DNA of 64,000 bases, taken from NCBI GenBank assembly GCA_034670065.1, contig JAXMOG010000008.1:106308-170307 (forward strand), read 5' to 3'. Every line of letters begins with the position of its first letter. Position 1 is the stretch's first letter. The stretch is from Mesobacterium_A sp034670065 (lineage in GTDB: Bacteria; Pseudomonadota; Alphaproteobacteria; Rhodobacterales; Rhodobacteraceae). Positions 25,761 to 33,940 of the stretch are shown piece by piece. Below the pieces are notes generated by a model. It had not been told where the DNA came from. It ran no database searches and worked only from the letters and a program-made list of their open reading frames with translations. The position numbers were made by a program, and so were the translations under genes.

Positions 25761-26666
25761 TTATTCAGATGTTTCCCCATTTGGTGCAGATTCATCTTTG
25801 AGCAAAACAACCAACGCAACGACCGTTAGCGCAACTCCACCAAGTACGGCGAACGGTGGCCAGCCGCGGCCCAAAGCGGCTTCGCTCAAGATCACCCAGC
25901 TTGGTGTCAGGTAGGTGTAGGCCATCACTTTGGCACTGGGCAATCGCAGGGCCGCATACTGCAACAGTACAAATGTCGCCGCACTGGCAGCCAAAGCAGT
26001 ATAGATAATGGTGATCCAAACGATTGACGGCAAAGACAGCCACTGAGTTTCGATCAGTTCCGGCAAGCTCCACAAAACCAGCAGAACCGCCCCGGCAACA
26101 ACTGTGCCGAAAGTGAAAATCAGCGGAGCATCTCCGCGATTTAGCCGCCGGACCATCGGCGCATATACAGCATGAGACACGCATCCCCAAAAATACGTGA
26201 TCTCTCCCGTTCCTACGTGAAACCGTAGCAGGGCCGCCAAATCCGCACGGAAAATCACCCAAAGTGATCCCGCCGCACCCGCCGTCAAGGCCAGCGCCAT
26301 TCGCGGGGATGTGACTTGGCGCACCAATAACCACCCAAACCCTGCCGCCATGACAGGGGTCAGCGTGAAGACAGCCGACATTGATACTGGCGCACCGGTC
26401 TTCAGCCCTTCGAACATCAAAACGAAATAAGTCGCCAACAGCGACGCCAACACGAAATAGCGCCAAGGCGCCTTAAAGGCGCTGCTTGGCACTCCGCCCT
26501 TCAGATATACGGCAATTCCCAATACAGCCGCAGCAATCACAAACCGCACGGAATTCAAGGCTTCTGGTGCGATATGCGGAGCGGCCAACGACCCCAGCGA
26601 AAACGACCCCGCCACCAATGCCGAAAACACAAGCATCGCCAAATGACCGCGCGCGGCTTCACTCAC
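25761..26666 (-). CDS. EamA/DMT superfamily transporter
   Basis: A 301-residue protein with ten predicted membrane helices arranged as two EamA repeats (first LVFSALVAGSFSLGSLAAP, second from about residue 150). DMT permeases of this size export metabolites or amino acids by proton exchange; the substrate cannot be read from sequence. Its start overlaps the stop of the LysR gene (ATGA), so the regulator and transporter are translationally coupled. This suggests the LysR protein controls export of its own inducer. Confidence 0.88.
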   Translation of the reverse strand: MSEAARGHLAMLVFSALVAGSFSLGSLAAPHIAPEALNSVRFVIAAAVLGIAVYLKGGVPSSAFKAPWRYFVLASLLATYFVLMFEGLKTGAPVSMSAVFTLTPVMAAGFGWLLVRQVTSPRMALALTAGAAGSLWVIFRADLAALLRFHVGTGEITYFWGCVSHAVYAPMVRRLNRGDAPLIFTFGTVVAGAVLLVLWSLPELIETQWLSLPSIVWITIIYTALAASAATFVLLQYAALRLPSAKVMAYTYLTPSWVILSEAALGRGWPPFAVLGGVALTVVALVVLLKDESAPNGETSE

Positions 26667-27544
26667 GGTGATACTGCCTTTGTGGCATGTGCTTTTAGAT
26701 AAGACAAAAACGCCTGCACCTTGGCTGTCCTGTGCAGGTCAACATGGGTTACCAACCAAAGCTGCGTAACCCATTCTTCCAGCGGCGGGACAACCAGCAC
26801 CAACGACTCTTCATTCCTCGCCTGTCCATCTTCGACAAATCCGATCCCGATGCCTGCGATAATAGCTTGTTGCTGCACACGGGTATCGCGACTGCGGAAA
26901 ACAATGTTTTCCTTTGGAACCTCTTGATTGATCCAGCGAAAGAAAGGCGCTCGGTTCATGTCTTCTGTGGGGCCGACAAACCGGTGCTTTCGGGCATCCT
27001 CTATATTACCTGGCTTTCCATACTTATCGATATACGCCTGAGACGCATAAAGCCCCACCTTGGCCTGTAAGAAAGGCTGCACCACATTGTCGGGCTCTTG
27101 AGGAATATCGCCAGCCCTCACTGCAACATGCGCCTCGCCGTATTCCAACCGCAGCACACGGTCTTCAGAGTGATACATCACTGTTACGTCCGGATACTTC
27201 TCTTGAAATCCAGTCAAGACATCCACCATCAACGGGGCTGTCGATACCAATGACGTAACGCGCAGTTCGCCACTGACCTGGGCACCACCGCCGCGTAGCC
27301 GGGCTTGCAATTGATTGAATTGCGTATCGGTCGTTTCCGCGATGCGCGCCAAGTCCCGGCCTTCTTCGGTGGGTGTGTATCCACGAGCGTGTCGCTGAAA
27401 CAGCTTCGTTCCTAGCCGGGTTTCCAATGCATCAATATGTCGGATGACAGTGGCATGATGAACGCCAAGCGCCTCTGCCGCGCCACTGACCGTCCCGGAC
27501 CTCACTACCTGATAGGCAGTTCTAATTTCGTCCCAGTTTTCCAT
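26663..27544 (-). CDS. LysR family transcriptional regulator
   Basis: A 293-residue LTTR. The N-terminal helix-turn-helix (SGTVSGAAEALGVHHATVIRHIDALETRLGTKLF, about 17-50) is clear. The remaining two-lobed effector domain includes ELRVTSLVSTAPLMVD and ending helices near residue 290. It is coupled to the downstream EamA transporter gene, an arrangement in the same direction and not the more usual divergent one. Inducer unknown. Confidence 0.92.
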   Translation of the reverse strand: MENWDEIRTAYQVVRSGTVSGAAEALGVHHATVIRHIDALETRLGTKLFQRHARGYTPTEEGRDLARIAETTDTQFNQLQARLRGGGAQVSGELRVTSLVSTAPLMVDVLTGFQEKYPDVTVMYHSEDRVLRLEYGEAHVAVRAGDIPQEPDNVVQPFLQAKVGLYASQAYIDKYGKPGNIEDARKHRFVGPTEDMNRAPFFRWINQEVPKENIVFRSRDTRVQQQAIIAGIGIGFVEDGQARNEESLVLVVPPLEEWVTQLWLVTHVDLHRTAKVQAFLSYLKAHATKAVSP

Positions 27545-27639
27545 GTTCCGCCCGGCGTCAAAGATCCGCTACTTGGTGATCTGAGAACATTGTAGACAAA
27601 AGCGCAATGCCTGGCCGCATGCACAAAGCCTAGAAACAG

Positions 27640-27667
27640 AAAAGCGCCCCAAAGACGGAGCGCTTTT
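27640..27667 (-). terminator. Terminator of the small secreted-protein gene
   Basis: Eight-base stem aaaagcgc / gcgctttt ending in T's on the reverse strand, 45 bases after the stop codon of the small gene. Confidence 0.75.
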
Positions 27668-27711
27668 CGAAATCTCAGTTGGCACCCTCTAAGAAAGTGC
27701 CAAGGCGGCGA

Positions 27712-27945
27712 TTAGCTGCCGGAAGTTGTGGTCGAACCACCATCGCTATCGCCAGCGCCAGCTGCAACAGCCAAAGCAACCAGTGCTGCAACTGCCAGAC
27801 CTGCGCCACCCGAAAGGGAGCTTGCAGGTGCTGCGATGAATGGATTTTCGACATCGTCATCCATGGTTGCGGGGCCAGGGCCACCAGCAAATGCGGTAGA
27901 AGCAGCAAACGAAACTGCCAGCGCGGTCAAAAGAGTCTTTTTCAT
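27712..27945 (-). CDS. Small secreted protein, 77 residues, unknown function
   Basis: A Sec signal peptide is plain (MKKTLLTALAVSFAASTAFA, cleavage before GGPGP). The mature 57 residues hold an acidic DDDVENPF segment, an Ala/Gly-rich hydrophobic helix (GAGLAVAALVALAVAAGA) and a Ser/Thr/Gly tail (SDGGSTTTSGS). It has its own terminator and no operon partner. A hydrophobic C-terminal helix suggests a membrane-tethered or self-assembling exported peptide. I do not recognise a family, and no lipobox is present. Confidence 0.75.
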   Translation of the reverse strand: MKKTLLTALAVSFAASTAFAGGPGPATMDDDVENPFIAAPASSLSGGAGLAVAALVALAVAAGAGDSDGGSTTTSGS

Positions 27946-28415
27946 TGGGTATTCTCCTGGGGAAGGACTTAAAATCTCTGCTCAAGGGATAATGGATTTC
28001 TGCGGCGCGTCAATAACTGCCGAAAAAAAACGCACGTACCAGCAAGGTCCCGCGTGTTTGACGCAACACTTTTCATCACTTGCACATCCCATGTAGCACG
28101 ATGTCGCGAAAGAACGCACGCAACAAAGCAATTCTATGCTCGAAAAATGTTGCTAATTTGGCAATTTCACCACGCTTTTCCAGAACCCGCTTTCAAACGG
28201 TTATATTGACAAAATAGCGGTCAGGGCATAACGCAAGACCAATTCCCGGACACTTTCGAGTCGTCCGGTCCTGGGCGCCGTCTCGGGATCGCCCTCCGTC
28301 AGCGCGTTGCGCCCACGGGGGCATTTGTGCATTGCGCCAGTTTTGGTGCGTTTAAGACCCGCCCTTGTGCGCCTATATTGGGCGAAAGGGTAACCGCCGA
28401 TGGAGGCCGCTAGAC
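27946..28415. other. 470-base intergenic region before ffh
   Basis: No protein gene. The right half (about 28245-28330) is GC-rich with several short inverted repeats, including ccggac/gtccgg and gggcg/cgccc, and could fold into a multi-hairpin RNA. The ffh promoter must be here; TATATT at 28373 is a candidate -10. No SRP RNA signature was found. Confidence 0.4.
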
Positions 28416-29924
28416 GTGTTTGAAAATCTATCCGAACGCCTGTCCGGTGTCTTTGACCGCCTGACCAAACAGGGCGCGCTGTCTGACGAGGATGTTAAAA
28501 CCGCACTGCGCGAAGTTCGCGTGGCTCTGCTGGAAGCGGATGTTTCGCTGCCTGTTGCGCGGGACTTCGTAAAAGCAGTGCAGGAAAAGGCCACGGGTCA
28601 AGCCGTAACCAAATCGGTCACACCGGGCCAACAGGTCGTCAAGATTGTACATGACGAACTTGTCCATGTGCTGACAGGTGCCGAAGACCCCGGCCTTCTG
28701 AAAATTGACAGCCCGCCCGCGCCGATCTTGATGGTCGGTCTACAGGGCGGCGGTAAAACGACCACAACCGGTAAATTGGCCAAGCGCCTGACAGAGCGTG
28801 AGGGCAAACGCGTATTGTTGGCCTCGCTCGACGTTTATCGCCCCGCCGCGATGGAACAGCTTCGGATCCTTGGCCAGCAGATCGGCGTGGACACGTTGCC
28901 CATTGTCGAAGGTCAAAAGCCTGTCGACATTGCCAAGCGTGCCAAGCAACAGGCCACGATGGGCGGCTACGATGTCTATATGCTGGACACCGCGGGCCGT
29001 TTGCAAATTGACCAAGTGCTGATGCAAGAGGTCGAAGACGTGCGCGACGCGGTCAACCCGCGCGAAACGCTGTTGGTCGTCGATGGCCTGACCGGTCAGG
29101 TCGCTGTCGAAGTCGCGCAGGAATTTGACGAAAAAATCGGCATCTCTGGCGTGGTCCTGACCCGGATGGACGGTGACGGTCGCGGCGGTGCAGCCCTTTC
29201 GATGCGCGCAGTCACTGGCAAACCCATCCGCTTTGTCGGTCTTGGCGAAAAGATGGACGCGCTGGAAACCTTTGAGCCAGACCGGGTCGCAGGCCGTATT
29301 CTGGGCATGGGCGACATTGTCGCGCTGGTCGAAAAGGCACAGCAAACGATCGAGGCTGAACAAGCCGAACGGATGATGAAGCGCTTCCAGAAGGGTCGCT
29401 TCAACATGAACGACCTGAAGATGCAGCTGGAACAAATGATCAAGATGGGCGGCATGGAAGGCATGATGGCCATGATGCCCGGCGCCGGTAAGATGGCCAA
29501 GCAGATGGAAGGCGCAGGGATCGATGACAAGATCCTGAAACAACAGATTGCCCTGATCAGCTCGATGACCAAATTGGAACGCGCCAATCCCCAGATCCTT
29601 CAAGCCAGCCGTAAGAAACGTATCGCCAAGGGTGCCGGTCTGGATGTTTCGGACTTGAACAAACTTCTGAAGATGCAGCGGCAGATGGCCGACATGATGA
29701 AGAAGATGGGAAAAATGGGCAAAGGCGGCATGTTGAAACAGGCCATGAAAGGCATGTTCGGCAAAGGTGGTTCGCCCGAAGAAATGATGCAGGGCATGGA
29801 CCCAAAGGCGCTGGAACAGGCAGCCAAGCAACTGGGCGGTGGCGGCGGAATGCCCGGCGGCCTTCCTGGTTTGGGCGGCGGTGGCTTGCCACCGGGCCTG
29901 TCAGGTTTCGGCAAGAAAAAATAG
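28416..29924 (+). CDS. ffh: Signal recognition particle protein Ffh
   Basis: A 502-residue GTPase that binds signal sequences and SRP RNA and targets ribosomes to FtsY. The N domain is followed by the G domain with P-loop LQGGGKTTTT, DTAGRLQID, and TRMDGDGRGGAAL. The methionine-rich M domain occupies the C-terminal ~180 residues, ending in a Gly/Pro-rich tail. The start is GTG at 28416 with a GGAGG ribosome binding site ten bases before. It is followed four bases later by the first GNAT gene and probably leads a long transcript toward rpsP. Confidence 0.96.
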   Translation: MFENLSERLSGVFDRLTKQGALSDEDVKTALREVRVALLEADVSLPVARDFVKAVQEKATGQAVTKSVTPGQQVVKIVHDELVHVLTGAEDPGLLKIDSPPAPILMVGLQGGGKTTTTGKLAKRLTEREGKRVLLASLDVYRPAAMEQLRILGQQIGVDTLPIVEGQKPVDIAKRAKQQATMGGYDVYMLDTAGRLQIDQVLMQEVEDVRDAVNPRETLLVVDGLTGQVAVEVAQEFDEKIGISGVVLTRMDGDGRGGAALSMRAVTGKPIRFVGLGEKMDALETFEPDRVAGRILGMGDIVALVEKAQQTIEAEQAERMMKRFQKGRFNMNDLKMQLEQMIKMGGMEGMMAMMPGAGKMAKQMEGAGIDDKILKQQIALISSMTKLERANPQILQASRKKRIAKGAGLDVSDLNKLLKMQRQMADMMKKMGKMGKGGMLKQAMKGMFGKGGSPEEMMQGMDPKALEQAAKQLGGGGGMPGGLPGLGGGGLPPGLSGFGKKK

Positions 29925-29927
29925 CAA

Positions 29928-30467
29928 ATGTCTGCCCCTGTTCTTGAAACCCCACGCCTTCGACTGCGCGGCCATGTAATGGCTGACATAGCACCGCTGA
30001 CCGCGTTGCTTGGCAGTGCGCGTGCACGTTTCATGGGTGGGCCGGTTTCTCGCAAAGATGCTTGGCTGATGATCGCTTCCGAGGTTGGCAGCTGGTCTTT
30101 GAACGGTTTGGGCAGCTGGGGTATCGAAGACCGTGCAGACGGCACATTCCTAGGTCAGATTGCGATCACGCATCCACCGCATTTCCCGGAAACGGAAATT
30201 GGCTGGACGGTTCTGGAACAGGCCGAAGGCCAAGGCGTTGCTGCCGAGGCCGCGCTGACAGCGTTGGATTGGGCGTGGACTGTCCGCGGTCTGTCGACCC
30301 TTGTCAGCTATATCGATCCGGAAAACACCCGGTCGATCAAACTGGCCACCAAACTGGGTGCGCAGCGAGACGATAGAGCCGCACGACCAGACGGTGAAAC
30401 CGTGACAGATACGTTGGTCTACCGCCATTTGGCAGACACCGATGGCAGCCCGGAGGCATACGCATGA
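29928..30467 (+). CDS. GNAT N-acetyltransferase 1 of 4 (RimJ-like)
   Basis: A 179-residue Acetyltransf_3-type GNAT. It opens with VLETPRLRLRGHV, and shows a RARFMGGPVSRKDAW segment, an acetyl-CoA-binding Q/R-x-x-G-x-G/A-like stretch (EGQGVAAEAALTALDWA) and VSYIDPENTRSIKLATKLGA. Related RimJ/RimL enzymes acetylate N-termini of ribosomal proteins, and position between ffh and rpsP fits such a role, but the substrate is inferred. It starts four bases after ffh and its stop overlaps the next start by ATGA. Confidence 0.88.
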   Translation: MSAPVLETPRLRLRGHVMADIAPLTALLGSARARFMGGPVSRKDAWLMIASEVGSWSLNGLGSWGIEDRADGTFLGQIAITHPPHFPETEIGWTVLEQAEGQGVAAEAALTALDWAWTVRGLSTLVSYIDPENTRSIKLATKLGAQRDDRAARPDGETVTDTLVYRHLADTDGSPEAYA

Positions 30468-31051
30468 CCCAGCGCAACGCCACGGCACCCCAAAACCCAA
30501 CGCCATTTAATCAGACGATGAATCGTTCGCTAACCAATGCGCCGGTTTTGGAAACAGATCAGTTGATCTTGCGGGCCCCACAGCCCGGTGATGCGGAGCC
30601 GCTGATCGCTTTCCTGATGGATCAAACCCGTGCCGCCAAGTTTGGTGCTTTTGACAATCGAGGCGATGCATGGCGCTGGTTTGCTCTGAACGTTGGGCAT
30701 TGGCACATCCACGGCTACGGCTATTTCACGATTGAGATGAAAGAGACCGGTCAGCCATGTGGCATCTGTGGAATTTGGAATCCTGAAACCTGGCCGGAAC
30801 CCGAGTTGGGTTGGGTCGTTTTTGATGGGTTTGAAGGTAAAGGCATCGCATTCGAAGCCGCCACCACAGCACGCCATTGGGCATATCGCGACCTGGGCTT
30901 CACCACCCTGACTTCCAACATTGTGCCGGGCAACAGCCGTTCTGTTGCGCTGGCTGAACGGTTGGGCGCCAAGTACGAACGCACCTATCACAACAGCAAC
31001 ATGGGCGAAGACATGCTCTATCGCCATCCAGGTCCGGAGGCGCTGATATGA
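30464..31051 (+). CDS. GNAT N-acetyltransferase 2 of 4 (RimJ-like)
   Basis: A 195-residue paralogue of its neighbours: VLETDQLILRAPQ, the GEDMLYRHPG end, and the cofactor region FEGKGIAFEAATTARHWAY. A ~20-residue N-terminal extension precedes the family start, so the true start could be the ATG at 30518. Compared with the other copies it has AAKFGAFDNRGDAW where they have the FMGGP motif, so its substrate site may differ. Overlaps both neighbouring genes by ATGA. Confidence 0.86.
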   Translation: MTQRNATAPQNPTPFNQTMNRSLTNAPVLETDQLILRAPQPGDAEPLIAFLMDQTRAAKFGAFDNRGDAWRWFALNVGHWHIHGYGYFTIEMKETGQPCGICGIWNPETWPEPELGWVVFDGFEGKGIAFEAATTARHWAYRDLGFTTLTSNIVPGNSRSVALAERLGAKYERTYHNSNMGEDMLYRHPGPEALI

Positions 31052-31617
31052 ACGTACCCGTAGAAAAGCATCATCCTGGCCGGGCCTCTCGACAAGCGTC
31101 CAAGATTGGCAGCCGTCTTCCCACTTTGGACACACGCCGCCTGCAACTGCGCGCACCACGTATCTATGATTTCGATGCCTATGCCAGCATCCTGTGTGAC
31201 GACCGCGCCAAATACATGGGCGGCCCGTTCACACGCGAACAGGCCTGGGCCGACTTTACGCAAGCCATTGCGATCTGGTTGCTGCACGGCCATGGCCTTT
31301 GGACCATCGACGCACAAACAACCCCTAGCGCCGGGTTTGTTATGTTGGGTTTTGAATACACCGACCCAGAACCTGAGTTGGGGGTCTTTCTGACGGCCGA
31401 GACCGAAGGCAACGGATACGCTCAAGAAGCCGCCGAAGCTGTCTTGGCTCACGCCTGGAACGATCTGGGTTGGGATACGCTGGTGTCATATGTCGACCCG
31501 CTGAACCAGCGCTGCGTCAACACCATGCTGCAACTGAAAGCCAGCCGTGATTCAGACGCCGAAGCGACACTGGACAACGGTACAGTTGTCTTCCGCCACA
31601 GCAAGGGAGCCGCCTGA
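31048..31617 (+). CDS. GNAT N-acetyltransferase 3 of 4 (RimJ-like)
   Basis: A 189-residue paralogue with TLDTRRLQLRAPR, AKYMGGPFTREQAW and the cofactor region TEGNGYAQEAAEAVLAHAW, then VSYVDPLNQRCVNTMLQLKA, ending VVFRH. About 25 N-terminal residues precede the family start. Overlaps the previous gene by ATGA and the next by TGATG. Confidence 0.87.
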   Translation: MNVPVEKHHPGRASRQASKIGSRLPTLDTRRLQLRAPRIYDFDAYASILCDDRAKYMGGPFTREQAWADFTQAIAIWLLHGHGLWTIDAQTTPSAGFVMLGFEYTDPEPELGVFLTAETEGNGYAQEAAEAVLAHAWNDLGWDTLVSYVDPLNQRCVNTMLQLKASRDSDAEATLDNGTVVFRHSKGAA

Positions 31618-32222
31618 TGGGACACCGCGATATCCCAGTTCTGGAAACTCAACGCCTAGTCCTGCGTGGACCTAAACCAGACGACTACCCTGATTTCAAA
31701 GCAACCTTCAGTTCATACCGCGCGCGGTTCATGGGCGGCCCGCTGAATGCCTATGAAACCTGGATGCTCTACGCCGCCGAAATCGGCCATTGGGAAATCC
31801 GCGGGTATGGTATGTGGATGATCCACCTGAAAGGCAGCGAAGAAACCGTTGGTATGGCCGGCGGCTGGTTTCCAGCCAAATGGCCTGAACGGGAAATTGC
31901 CTGGATCATTTGGCCAGACCAGGGCGGTAAAGGCTATGCGTTGGAAGCAACCCAGCGCGTGCGCCAGTATTTCTATGAGGTCCTGAATTGGGACTGTGCG
32001 GTCAGCTACATCGATCCAAAGAACCTGGATTCGATCCGCTTGGCTGAGCGGCTGGGCGCAACCAAAGATCATACCGCGCCTACCGTCGATGGCAACGATG
32101 CGGTCTACCGCCACCCGACCCCTGCCGAGCTGGATCAATCGCAATTGGCCCACGGCATCGACATGGAGATCGCACATTACTGCGACCCTCTCTTCAAACC
32201 GAAAGGATGGGCTATTGACTGA
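31617..32222 (+). CDS. GNAT N-acetyltransferase 4 of 4 (RimJ-like)
   Basis: A 201-residue paralogue with VLETQRLVLRGPK, ARFMGGPLNAYETW, the cofactor region QGGKGYALEATQRVRQYF and VSYIDPKNLDSIRLAERLGA. A C-terminal extension of ~25 residues after the family end (VYRHP) is not shared with the other copies. Its start overlaps the previous stop (TGATG). Last of the tandem set. Confidence 0.88.
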   Translation: MGHRDIPVLETQRLVLRGPKPDDYPDFKATFSSYRARFMGGPLNAYETWMLYAAEIGHWEIRGYGMWMIHLKGSEETVGMAGGWFPAKWPEREIAWIIWPDQGGKGYALEATQRVRQYFYEVLNWDCAVSYIDPKNLDSIRLAERLGATKDHTAPTVDGNDAVYRHPTPAELDQSQLAHGIDMEIAHYCDPLFKPKGWAID

Positions 32223-32337
32223 CACAGTCTTGACTGGCGCCCCGCGCCAAAATGTCGGCTCCAAAGCCGTTCACCAATCAAACGCACGCCAAACGTTTTT
32301 TGGCGCCGCGGCCTGCGCATGGGGGTGGCCAAAATGA
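32215..32337 (+). CDS. Possible 40-residue coupling ORF with TTG start
   Basis: A frame from TTG at 32215, preceded by AAAGGATGGG, ends at a TGA that overlaps the chorismate mutase ATG as ATGA. It overlaps the last eight bases of the fourth GNAT gene, so it would keep ribosomes moving from the GNAT genes into chorismate mutase. The peptide has no recognisable family, and the frame may be accidental. Confidence 0.3.
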   Translation: MTDTVLTGAPRQNVGSKAVHQSNARQTFFGAAACAWGWPK

Positions 32338-32630
32338 CCGATGCCGTAACCCGCGCCTCTGAGCTGCTCAAAGAGCACCGTGAAAGCATCGACCGGCTCG
32401 ATGCCATACTTGTTTATACGCTGGCCGAACGGTTCAAGCACACGCAATCCGTGGGTGAACTGAAAGCTACGCACGACCTCCCGCCGTCTGATCCCAGCCG
32501 CGAAGCGCGCCAGATCACCCGGCTAGAGACCCTGGCGAAAGACGCCGATCTGGACCCGGACTTCGCCAAGAAATTCCTGAACTTCATCATTCAGGAAGTC
32601 ATCAAACACCATGAACAAAAGCAATCGTGA
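32334..32630 (+). CDS. Chorismate mutase, AroQ type
   Basis: A 98-residue all-helical AroQ-class chorismate mutase that converts chorismate to prephenate for Phe/Tyr synthesis. ESIDRLDAILVYTLAERFKH forms the first helix with the conserved Arg, and SREARQITRLE carries further substrate residues. ATG at 32334 is preferred to the one at 32319 because a GGGGGTGG stretch lies seven bases before it. It sits just upstream of rpsP, as in other Rhodobacterales. Confidence 0.9.
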   Translation: MTDAVTRASELLKEHRESIDRLDAILVYTLAERFKHTQSVGELKATHDLPPSDPSREARQITRLETLAKDADLDPDFAKKFLNFIIQEVIKHHEQKQS

Positions 32631-32678
32631 CAAGCGGGCAAAAGCCCCTTAAGCATCGCCATTCAAAGGAGAAAACCA

Positions 32679-33056
32679 ATGGCTATCAAAATTCGTCTGG
32701 CCCGTGGCGGCTCAAAAAAGCGCCCATTCTATCGTATCGTTGCGGCTGACAGCCGTATGCCACGCGATGGCCGTTTCATCGAGAAACTGGGCACCTACAA
32801 CCCGCTGCTGCCAAAAGACAGCGAAGAGCGCGTAAAGATGGACGTCGAGCGCATCCAGTACTGGATCGGCCAAGGCGCCCAAACAACCGACCGTGTTTCC
32901 CGCTTCCTGGAAGCTGCTGGCATCGTCGAGAAGAAAGAGCGCAACAACCCCAAGAAGGGTACCCCTGGCAAAGCTGCTCAGGAACGCGCTGAATCCAAGG
33001 CTGCAAAAGCCGCCGAAGCTGCAGAAGCTCCGGCAGAAGAAGCCGTAGCCGACTAA
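32679..33056 (+). CDS. rpsP: Ribosomal protein bS16
   Basis: A 125-residue bS16. The core (first ~85 residues: AIKIRLARGGSKKRPFYRIV, PRDGRFIEKLGTYNP) is complete. A Lys/Ala/Glu-rich C-terminal extension of ~40 residues follows, common in alphaproteobacterial S16. A GGAG ribosome binding site precedes the start. First ribosomal gene of the rpsP-rimM-trmD-rplS block. Confidence 0.97.
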   Translation: MAIKIRLARGGSKKRPFYRIVAADSRMPRDGRFIEKLGTYNPLLPKDSEERVKMDVERIQYWIGQGAQTTDRVSRFLEAAGIVEKKERNNPKKGTPGKAAQERAESKAAKAAEAAEAPAEEAVAD

Positions 33057-33138
33057 TCGGCTCGGTCAAAACCGCCGGTGGATGGCCCACCTATCTTCCG
33101 GCGGTTTCCATTTATTGGATTCAGGCAGGTACTAAGAA

Positions 33139-33294
33139 ATGTTTCGTCTGATCCGTTTGAGCATTTTTATCTTGCTGGCTTTTGGTGCTGGCATTCTATT
33201 TGAGCGTAGACACCAGTCCGATCTTTGTGAAAGCTCGGGCGGGACATGGCTACGTTCAGGGCTATGCGTCGTGGAGGATGCGTCACATGGTTGA
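33139..33294 (+). CDS. Small membrane protein between rpsP and rimM, 51 residues
   Basis: One N-terminal membrane helix (LSIFILLAFGAGILFERR, about 7-24) is followed by a short hydrophilic tail containing two Cys (DLCESSGGTWLRSGLCVVE, C30 and C42). The CESSGGTW...CV pattern recurs in small alphaproteobacterial membrane or envelope proteins, but I cannot name a family. The stop overlaps the rimM start region by eight bases, so translation is likely coupled. Too short for most automatic callers. Confidence 0.75.
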   Translation: MFRLIRLSIFILLAFGAGILFERRHQSDLCESSGGTWLRSGLCVVEDASHG

Positions 33295-33790
33295 TCGATT
33301 GTGCGTCGGAGCGATCGCAGGGGCCTTTGGGGTTCACGGCGAAGTGCGCCTGAAAAGCTTTACCGCTGACCCAGCCGCGATCGAAGAGTACGGCCCCCTG
33401 GAGACTGAAGATGGATCAGCCCAATACGAGGTTGAACTGACCCGATCCATCAAGAATGGCTTTTCGGCCAAGATCAGTGGCGTGACCAACAAAGAAGAGG
33501 CCGACGCACTGAAAGGCGTTCGACTGTTTGTTGGACGCGATACGTTGCCCAACCTTCCGGATGACGAGTATTACCACGCCGATCTGATCGGTTTGGAAGT
33601 TGTCGACACGGGCGGCAACGTTTTGGGTAATGTTATGGCAGTCCACAACCATGGGGCGAGTGATATTTTGGAGCTGCGTGTTCCGGGAAAATCAACAACC
33701 GTTCTTTTACCGTTTACATTGGCGGCTGTTCCGACAATTGACCTTACGGCAGGCCGGATCGTATCGGACCCGCCTGATGGACTATTCTAG
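33287..33790 (+). CDS. rimM: 16S rRNA processing protein RimM
   Basis: A 167-residue 30S maturation factor that binds uS19 during assembly. The N-terminal RimM domain opens with CVGAIAGAFGVHGEVRLKSFT, and the C-terminal PRC-barrel contains the YYHADLIGLEVV segment. The start at 33287 has GGAGG eight to nine bases upstream; an ATG at 33278 would add three residues. It overlaps the small membrane protein gene. Confidence 0.95.
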   Translation: MVDRLCVGAIAGAFGVHGEVRLKSFTADPAAIEEYGPLETEDGSAQYEVELTRSIKNGFSAKISGVTNKEEADALKGVRLFVGRDTLPNLPDDEYYHADLIGLEVVDTGGNVLGNVMAVHNHGASDILELRVPGKSTTVLLPFTLAAVPTIDLTAGRIVSDPPDGLF

Positions 33791-33940
33791 GTAATCAGGG
33801 CAGATTGTTTCCTGGGCCCGTACAATAGGCGGGATTTTGCCCCAAAAATTCCCCTATGACTTCACAATCACAGCGCTATTTTCTATTTTGACGAACATTA
33901 TTCTGGCAGCGATGTCCTAGATCCGAGTCACCTTGTTGGT

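Noticed and set aside
28245..28330. Possible SRP (4.5S) RNA before ffh
   Set aside because: The conserved SRP RNA helix 8 sequence is absent; only short stems were found.
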